64,000 nt of DNA from contig JAETXT010000001.1 in assembly GCA_019188255.1 (NCBI GenBank), positions 992,001 to 1,056,000 on the forward strand. The letters are read 5' to 3'. This stretch comes from Verticillium longisporum. Lineage: Eukaryota; Ascomycota; Sordariomycetes; Glomerellales; Plectosphaerellaceae. Positions 57,359-64,000 of this stretch are shown piece after piece. Positions within the stretch are counted from its first letter, which is position 1, and each line of letters begins with the position of its first letter. A program made the translations under genes and the position numbers. A model generated the notes under the pieces. That model did not search any database and had not been told where the DNA came from. It saw only the letters and a program-made list of their open reading frames with translations.

Positions 57359-57507
57359 CTGCGGCCCCCGAAACAGCTTCTCACAGCGTCACTGCTCCGC
57401 CAGCCGACGTTTTTCCGACCAACACTCACCATCACCACAAGTCAAGCTCGACAACAGAAGTGCTGTCTCATAGACTGTCCAGCCATTGAAACCCTCATGA
57501 ACGCACC

Positions 57508-57939
57508 ATGAAGCCCACCCTCGGCCGCTGGTGGCTTGCTGCCCGTGGCTATTCAACCGCGGCGCCAGCAAAGACCCGCCTGAAGAAGACCCTGAGTCTC
57601 GACCACGTATGCCGGCCAAACTCATGCTTAAACTCATGTAGAAACTGACATGAGCCGCAGTTCCTCCAGCGCGGCCGCGTCCTGTCCCTGTACCGCACCA
57701 TCCTCCGCGGCACGGCGCACATTTCCGATCCCTCGACAAAGGCCGAGTCTCGTCGCTATGCCCGCGGCGAATTTGAGCGCCACCGGCACGTCACGGATAT
57801 TGTACGTCTACACCACGAGAGAGCTCGCCTGCTTGATTCTGTGAACCTGAGACTAAACCCACAGGGACACATCCGCTATCTGCTCTCCACGGGCAAGGTC
57901 GAGTGGGACAGCATGGGCCGCTACGTAGAGGGACTGTAA
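57508..57939 (+). CDS. LYR-motif mitochondrial protein, LYRM2-like
   Basis: Three short exons (57508-57606, 57661-57801, 57865-57939) with introns of 54 and 63 nt give 104 residues. A basic, Arg/Ala-rich N-terminus looks like a mitochondrial presequence. The second exon holds the LYR tripeptide in VLSLYRTILRG and a following helix rich in Arg and Glu (RRYARGEFERHRHVTD). LYR proteins bind acyl-carrier protein in the mitochondrial matrix and act as assembly factors or accessory subunits; the LYRM2-like subgroup is linked to complex I assembly. The start is the ATG that gives the presequence; an ATG 10 bases earlier ends at once. Confidence 0.85.
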
Positions 57940-58217
57940 TCTCTTCCTGTAGAGTACGTGTAGAAGTAGGTATTTGGTTGGTTGGTGATGGTACAGTTTA
58001 CAGAATGCGTGCATGCGAGTCTTTCAAGTTTGCCCGTTAAAACGCCGTCTACCCCGTGCTGCTGCCGGCATTCGTACACTTTGGTGCCTCCTCCCACCCC
58101 GCACACATCTTCCTCTATGCCATGCGCTAGTCGCTTTCGTCTGGCATCCTCCCCTTGCGTGACCCGGTGGCCCAAGACCTCACCTCGGCCGTTTCTTCGG
58201 AATTCGTAGGCCACCGC

Positions 58218-58612
58218 TTAGCCCTGGCGCTGCTTATGCCTGGGGTTCGACTTGCAGATGACGTAGAGGTAGCCGTTGTGTCGCTTGCCCGCTTTCCTGC
58301 GCACAATCTGCATGGACCAGCCTCGTCAGTACTATGCCATCGCGAGGACACGGGATTGGAAAAACCCACCTTGCAGTGCTCGCATCGCTTCTTCACGGAG
58401 CTGTGCACCTTCATGCCCCGGACCTGCTGCACGATTGTCTGCACCGCCGTCTTGGACGTCGTCTCGGCGAGGCCCACGCGCGGCCGGGAGAAGAGTGCCG
58501 TCGTCAGGGCGCGGGTCTGTGTCTTCGTCATCGTCGGGGCCGTGGCGGCGAGGGCGCGCGGCGCCGTCAGGGTGAGGGCTCCGAAGGAGCGGGCGAGGGA
58601 AAGGGCCGACAT
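58218..58612 (-). CDS. RTC6: Mitochondrial ribosomal protein bL36m
   Basis: Two exons (58612-58370, 58307-58218), intron 62 nt, 110 residues. A long presequence precedes the tiny bL36 domain: MKVHSSVKKRCEHCK from the first exon and IVRRKAGKRHNGYLYVICK with NPRHKQRQG from the second. The Cys-x2-Cys...Cys...His set binds one zinc. The protein is part of the large subunit of the mitochondrial ribosome near the peptidyl-transferase centre. The second exon has only 29 codons, so the gene is easily missed by open-frame searches. Confidence 0.95.
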
Positions 58613-59094
58613 GGCGCTGGTGGGGAATGGCGTGCGTTGGGGGAGTCGTTGTCGCGATTCGTTGTCGTCGGGCGGTTTTTCGTCGAGCGGGTGCGGATGC
58701 CGCAAAGGTGCAGGGTGCAGAGTTGAGATGGGCCGACGTCGCGCGGTCACGTGGGGCAGCTGTTCACCGAGACCACACCGAAAACGGGCTTCACCGAGAC
58801 ATACCCAACGCAAGGGTCAGTCATGTTAGCAGAAAATGGCAAGATAATTCTACGAAACTACGGTGGTCCGTAATTATGATAGTAATTTTGCGGGTCATAA
58901 CGCATTCATGTCACTCGCAGGAACTTCTTACTTTTGCGGTGGGATTTCTCTCCTCTCCGATAGCCCTGCCCATACAGAGGGGATTAGGAGGCGAACAAAC
59001 AAGACTGCTGAAGAGTTCATTCCAATGTACATTGCCATCTAAGTACCGTGAAATCTATCGTTCCCAACACCAAACGCCATGCATCGACAGTTCT
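58613..59094. other. Intergenic region between bL36m and ILV1
   Basis: No gene. It holds the bL36m promoter and the ILV1 3' region. Confidence 0.55.
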
Positions 59095-60898
59095 CTAACT
59101 ACGCAAGAACGTCTTGAAAACCTCCGACTCGGTACAGTCCTCCCACGGATAGCCAATCTGGTTGAGGAACTTTTCGAGCTCCTTCAGCTCGGCGTCTGGA
59201 CACGCAATACCGGCGGGAATCTTGCCAACGTCGCCGCCGTAGTTGCGGTACTGGAACAGCGTAATGTTGAAGCTCGTGCGCAGCGTGTTGAGGAAGCGCT
59301 CGAGCGCGCCGGGCCGCTCGGGGAAGTTGAACATGTAGATGCGCTCGTCGGGGACGTTGGAGCGGCCGCCAACAAGGTAGCGGATGTGGCTCTTGGCGAG
59401 CTCGTCGCCCGAGAGGTCGGTGACGGACATGCCGGAGGCCTGGACGCGCTCGACAAGCATGCGCAGCTCCTCGACGCGCTGGGAAGCGGGCGCCGTCAGG
59501 GACAGACCGATGAGGACGTTGGCAACCTCGTTGGTAGCGTAGCGGTAGGAGAACTCGGTAACGAAATGGGGCATGACCTTGTTGATGAGCTCAGCGAAGG
59601 AGCCGGGTCGCTCGGGGATGCGCACGGAGAGGAGGGCCTCCTTGCCCTCGCCGAGGGTGGCACGCTCGGCGACGAAGCGGAGGCGGTCAAAGTTCATGTT
59701 GGCGCCCGACGTGACGGCGACAAGGGATCGGCGTGTGTCGGTTGAGGGGTTGGCGGAAACGTATCTCTTCAGGCCAGCGATGGCAAGGGCACCGGCAGGC
59801 TCGAGACCGGAGCGGGTATCATCGTACATGTCCTTGATAGCAGCGCACACCTCGTCCGTCGTGACGAGAATGACGTCGTCGACGACATCCTTAGCGATGC
59901 GGAACGTCTCCTCGCCAGGCGTCTTGACCGCGGCACCGTCCGCGAACAGGCCAACATCCTTCAGGACGACCCTCTCGCCCTTGACCAGTGACTGCGCCAT
60001 GGCATTGGCATCGTACGTCTCGACACCAATGATCTTGACGTGGGGCGCCATGCGCTTGATGTAGACGCCGATACCGGCAATGAGACCACCACCGCCAACA
60101 CAGCAGAAGATGGCCTCGACCTTGGACATATTGGTCTGGCCGAAAAGCTCCATGCCGATGGTGCCCTGGCCGGCGATAACATATGGGTCGTCAAAAGGCG
60201 GGATGTTGATGAGCCCATCCTGCTGCTCGCGACGTGCGCACTCCTCCTTCGCGGCGTCGAAGTCCTGACCGTGCAGCACGACGTGGCCGCCCAGCCGTGC
60301 GACGTTCAGATGCTTGATGCTGGGGGTGCCCTCGGGCATGACAATGGTCGCAGGGATCTTAAGCTTGCGGGCCGAGTAGGCGACACCCTGGGCGTGGTTG
60401 CCGGCGGAGCAGCAAACGACACCCTTCCAGCTCTTGGCGGGGTCGAGGTGGGCCATCTTGTTGTAGGCGCCGCGCAGCTTGAAGCTGAACACGGGCTGCT
60501 CATCTTCACGCTTCAGGAGGACGTTGCATTCGAGACGGTTGCTGAGGTTGACGGCTGGTTGGAGGGGGGTCAGCTTGCAGGCTTCGTAGACTCGTGATGT
60601 AGCGCTGGCGATAAGGCGAAGGTACTGAAACGCAGCGACTTGTCAGTGGTAGGCCTGAGATGATGTCAAGAGGTATGCTGACATCTGGGTATCCGTTGGG
60701 AAGCAGGAATTCCTCGGGCACGATGCTCTTGATGCGGTTGCGCTTGACTTCTGCAGGTGTGGTGGGATTGGCGCTGTACTCGGTCAAAGAGAAGCCGCCA
60801 TTCGTCTCGGGCGTGTGCGGCCTGTGGTCGCCATTGGCGCCATTGGTTGTGCCGTTCGTCATGACAGGCACGACGGGGGCAGTGGACGAGTCGGCCAT
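59095..60898 (-). CDS. ILV1: Threonine deaminase (threonine ammonia-lyase)
   Basis: Two exons (60898-60683, 60624-59095) with a 58-nt intron encode 581 residues. The PLP-binding lysine sits in FSFKLRGAYNKM, the phosphate loop in VGGGGLIAG, and SAGNHAQGVAYSA and PEGTPSIKH complete the fold-type II core. Two ACT-like regulatory domains follow (SVRIPERPGSFAEL and YMFNFPERPGALERFL), through which isoleucine inhibits and valine activates. The enzyme makes 2-oxobutyrate, the first committed step of isoleucine synthesis, in mitochondria. The N-terminal 40 residues are Thr/Asn/Gly-rich. It is divergent from RCF1; the 506-bp interval has a GAGTCA half-site at about 61034, too weak to claim Cpc1 control. 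Confidence 0.96.
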
Positions 60899-61404
60899 GG
60901 TGATCGAAATACTGACTTGTGGGCTGTGTCAGAAAAGGGAACGGTGAGGACAGAGGCCCTGACGATGACATCCGTCACCTTGGGAATTTTGTTTTGGCGG
61001 GGCAGTATCGGAGGGACAGACTCGGTGTGGGAGGAGTCAGATCGGTGAACATGCATTAGGAGGGTGTTCATTGGACGACGGTTTCGCAGTCCCCAGTCGA
61101 TCGAGGGCGATACCGGGAGCAGGGGTCTGGACCCCTCGGTCAGGGTGAGTCTCAAGCACGGTGAATGAATCAAAGGCCGGACGAAGGCGGAGCTCCTCTG
61201 GTGGGCAGATGGCGCCCCACTAGCAGCAGGGTCCAGCTCCACGGCGATCCAATCCGCAGGCGCCAATTCGGGAATTCCATCATCGATTTTCCAATAGCTG
61301 CACGCTCTCCATCGCATGATCACGAGCGTGATTCCTCCTTGCATCAAACACCTCTACGTCGACCAGAATACATCCTACGAGACCTCTAGACAGCTACTGC
61401 CAGA
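60899..61404. other. Shared divergent promoter of ILV1 and RCF1
   Basis: 506 bp between two start codons on opposite strands. No other gene is seen. Confidence 0.6.
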
Positions 61405-62186
61405 ATGCCGAATGTAGACGATTCTGTCATGGGGCGGCAGATGCCGTCCTCTTTCGACGAGAACCAGTACGCCCTGAGCTCCCGCATCATAGCCACCCAC
61501 TCCTGCTGACCCAGTGTCTCTAGTGAGTTCTACAACGAGAAGCCCATGGCCAAGATCTTCCGCAAGCTTAGGGAAGAGCCTCTCATCCCCCTTGGTACGA
61601 TACACGAATACCGTTTCCTTGCCCGTAGTCGGCCCATCTGACAGTGTCCCTTCTAGGTGCCGGCCTGACCGTTTTCGCATTCACCCAGGCCTGGCGCGCC
61701 ATGCGCCGCGGCGACCAGGTCTCGGCCAACAAGATGTTCCGAGCCCGTGTGGCAGCGCAGGGCGTCACCGTCCTCTACATGATTGCCGGCAGCATGTACT
61801 ACAACAAAGACCGCGAGGCCACGAAGGAGCTGCGCAAGCTCAAGGAGGAGCGGGACAACGAGGAGAAGCGACAGAAGTGGATCAGGGAGCTGGAGATCCG
61901 TGACGAGGAGGACAAGGCCATGCGAGCGCGGGTCATGAACCGTAGGGCCAAGGCCGAGGAAGCCAAGGCGGGCAGTGCGAGTGCGACGCCGGCGGAGGGC
62001 GGCGAGGCGAAGAGCGGCGTTCTGAATGCACTGGGTCTTTCGGGATCTTCGTCGGGATGGGGAAAGCCTGGCGAGGCACCGGCGGCGGACGCGAGCAAGG
62101 CCGTGGATGAGGAGCCCATCGTCAGCAAGGTCAAGACGCCCACCAATGTGAAGAGGGTGTCTGCGGAGGACGACAAAACGAACTAG
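61405..62186 (+). CDS. RCF1: Respiratory supercomplex factor 1, HIG1 domain
   Basis: Three exons (61405-61466, 61524-61594, 61657-62186), introns 57 and 62 nt, 220 residues. Motifs: MPSSFDE, FYNEKPMAKIFRKLREEPLIPLG, two transmembrane helices (GLTVFAFTQAW and GVTVLYMIAGSMYY) and between them the HIG1 motif with FRARVAAQ. After it follows a long charged coiled coil rich in Glu/Arg/Lys, then a Ser/Gly tail. Rcf1 sits in the mitochondrial inner membrane and helps assemble cytochrome c oxidase and bc1-oxidase supercomplexes. Two later ATG codons (61429, 61441) are also possible starts; the last gives the usual MPSSFD beginning. Confidence 0.93.
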
Positions 62187-62630
62187 GTCACAGGGTCGGT
62201 CACACCATGTCATCATTGTATGAGTAGGTACGGTGACTGCGACAGTTGGTACGATAGCAGTGGGCGGCCAGAGTACGTGGTCACGGCGTTCCGGATGATC
62301 TCGCAATTAGTTATGTGTACCTAAATAAGAAGGGCTGAAAGCAAGCTCACGACTCTGCCAGAAAATTCAGATGCACAAATATTTCTCTCCTTGTCATTTC
62401 GAATCCAGCTGGGGTACTTATTTCTTTCTGACTGCACATCAACTAAGGTAAGGTAAGGTAAGGTAAGGTTGGGTTTACTACCCAAGTAGGCACTGAGTTA
62501 CCCACCTATTCGTAGGTAGGCTGAGCGAGTAGCTCGGTCAGCGAGCAACCCGACATCAGGTAGCTGCCTACATAGGTACCCAGGAAGGTACCTACCGTAT
62601 GTACCTACCTAGGTACCTAAGGTAGGGTAA
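62187..62630. other. Intergenic region with AGGTA simple repeats
   Basis: No gene. From 62447 there are four to five AAGGT units, then palindromic GGTACCTAGGTA sequence at 62570-62630 that directly precedes the MITE. Confidence 0.6.
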
Positions 62631-62634
62631 GGTA

Positions 62635-62888
62635 CAGTCATGCGACAAAAAGAACGACGGATTTCCGTTTCCACACAGAAACACATAGTTTTCTAACGTC
62701 TATTACTTAGGTATTCTATAGATCACTATAAATAATGATTCTAATAATACTAGTAGGACTTTACTGAATCTATAGCGTCTACTACTCAGACTACTAATAA
62801 CCATTTTATTTATTTTATAATAGTATTTTGAAAGCTAAATCAGTATTTCTTATAACAAAAATCCGTCGTTCTTTTGGTCTCCCCACTG
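62635..62888. mobile_element. Tc1/mariner-type MITE with TA target duplication
   Basis: A 254-bp element starting CAGT and ending ACTG, each flanked by TA (62633-62634, 62889-62890). The terminal inverted repeats carry a perfect 17-bp match, AAAAGAACGACGGATTT at 62648-62664 and its complement at 62859-62875, each nine bases in from the CAGT or ACTG. The AT-rich interior has no open frame. CAGT ends and TA duplication are hallmarks of the Tc1/mariner/pogo (Fot1-like) superfamily; an autonomous relative elsewhere in the genome would have supplied the transposase. Confidence 0.88.
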
Positions 62889-63152
62889 TACCTGTACAGT
62901 GACAGTTGGTTCATGTGCCATTGGAGGGGTCCTTGGCGCCTGACCCCACTATGACGGTGGGCTTCAGTCAGGGATCTAAAGGTAGACTTGAGGATGCACC
63001 TCCCTCTTCTGCCTATGCTTCACCTTGGCGCTGGGTGGTTTCATCAGTCCGCCCTTTTCCTCAACTCAAGGCACCCGCATGCAGCGTCAATAATGCATCG
63101 CTCACCTTGATCACCAGCTCTTTCGTCTGCTAATTCGTACAATTTTGGTACA
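62889..63152. other. Promoter region of RTC5
   Basis: Between the MITE and the RTC5 start codon; the MITE may have brought or displaced promoter sequence. No gene. Confidence 0.5.
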
Positions 63153-64000
63153 ATGGGCCAATCGCACTCAGACGAGAACCCTCGGCGCCGAACCCGCGAG
63201 GACCTTACTCGTGAGCTCGTAAGCTCTCCTGCCCCGCCATAAAGGACCTCTTCCCAGGCAACAACCGCAAGCTGACCACGAGATGTTTCCAGGCCCGCCG
63301 CTTTGCCGACAAGTGCTTCACATCGCTCGAAATCTACTCTTACAAGGACGTCTTCAAGAGTCTTGCCGATGATCAGGATGGCGTCCACTATCTCAAGGAG
63401 GAGACCCTCTCCCGCTTCCTCGAGCTCCCTGACGTTCTTCACGCATCGCCTGTTCTTTTCCGCATGATTTCATACATCGGCGCTTTCCCTTTCCTCAACG
63501 ATGCTCCCGTCGTTCTCGGCCTGGAGGAAATGGTCATGGTCGTCACCATCCTGACGAACCGCTACCAACGAGTTCTCGCCCGAGGGGCCACCGACCGCAC
63601 CAAGCTACTTTTCAAGAGTTTGGCTGTCCATGACCGTGCTGTGGCCACTGCCGTACCCGAAGAAGCGAGCAAAGAGGCTGAAACCAAAGCAAAGGCACAA
63701 GGGACGGCGAGCCACGTCCCAGGTTTTGCCGTCGATGAGGCCGGCGACGAGGCCGATGATGAAGACGATGATGACTTGGAAATCGCCGCCTTCGAGCTAC
63801 TCGACATCGATGATGCTGTGAAGCAGGGCGATGCACCCTCCATCAAGGGCGCCATGATCCCTGGTGACAATTTCCACAGGATCGTCATGCTTCTGCTGCT
63901 CGTTGCACCCCTTGATGCTCAGGAGAGCCTGGCCTTGCATGCCAATCGGGTCGTAGGGGACGAGCTGGAAAGTCTACGGTCGACGGCGAGGAATGTCCTC
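63153..64000 (+). CDS. RTC5: RTC5 TLDc-family protein, partial at the right edge
   Basis: Two exons visible (63153-63218 and 63293 onward), intron 74 nt; the frame stays open to the last base, so only the N-terminal 258 residues are seen. The start MGQSHSDENP gives the N-myristoylation-type MGQ motif of fungal Rtc5. Characteristic segments are ARRFADKCFTSLEIYSYKDVF, ETLSRFLELPD, SPVLFRMISYIGAFPF and VVTILTNRYQRVL. The TLDc domain lies beyond the window. Rtc5 in yeast acts at the vacuolar V-ATPase and was first found through telomere capping; a role here is inferred from family only. An Asp-rich run (EADDEDDDDLE) lies in the middle. Confidence 0.9.

Overview
This window is nuclear DNA of a filamentous ascomycete, most likely a hypocrealean Sordariomycete. 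The evidence is short GT-AG introns of about 48-110 nt (one of 297 nt) inside GC-rich coding sequence, genes packed on both strands without operons, and typically fungal families: cutinase-factor Zn2Cys6 regulator, THI4 with a eukaryotic TPP riboswitch, Ctr/FRE-type ferric reductase, PLAC8, Rtc5, Rcf1, LYR proteins and STAND N-terminal domains. The species is not identified. I reconstructed gene models by hand from splice signals and reading-frame continuity; nothing was aligned by computer.

0-10 kb: a DUF4267 membrane protein, a frame-broken NAD-dependent epimerase/reductase, a 3 kb gene-poor stretch, an F-box/zinc protein, an orphan STAND-type N-terminal domain protein and a SET-domain protein followed by a minisatellite. 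10.8-22.4 kb: a cutinase-factor/FarA-like regulator, a badly damaged secreted agmatinase facing the splicing factor PRP17, the cargo receptor ERV14 and methionine aminopeptidase 1. 23-30.3 kb: kynurenine 3-monooxygenase, a MYND-finger protein, thiazole synthase THI4 with a TPP riboswitch in its leader, and a short-chain dehydrogenase.

30.8-38.6 kb looks accessory: a fungal regulator-like protein without a zinc finger, a Gfd2/YDR514C-like protein with a decayed paralogue fragment beside it, an F-box protein, a 12-bp minisatellite and a damaged kinase-like gene. 39-50 kb: Old Yellow Enzyme, a PTR2 peptide transporter, a GFA-domain protein, a ferric reductase with a palindromic SreA-type GATA operator in its promoter, and a reductase-type SDR. 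50-64 kb: an interrupted tRNA-Cys-like gene, PLAC8, NAA40 histone acetyltransferase, a secreted BBE-like FAD oxidase, a Mutator-like MITE, then a run of mitochondrial and housekeeping genes (LYRM2-like, mitochondrial bL36, threonine deaminase ILV1, RCF1), a Tc1/mariner-type MITE, and RTC5 running off the right edge.

How the genes relate: most are independent housekeeping loci. Several are mitochondrial or feed cofactor metabolism (THI4 for thiamine, kynurenine monooxygenase for NAD, ILV1 for isoleucine, RCF1, LYRM2-like, bL36). No biosynthetic cluster is present. The strongest cross-cutting observation is that seven otherwise recognisable genes carry small frame breaks, several at short C or T runs, and three carry an isolated in-frame TAG. 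This pattern fits assembly indels or recent decay and affects how far the gene models can be trusted.
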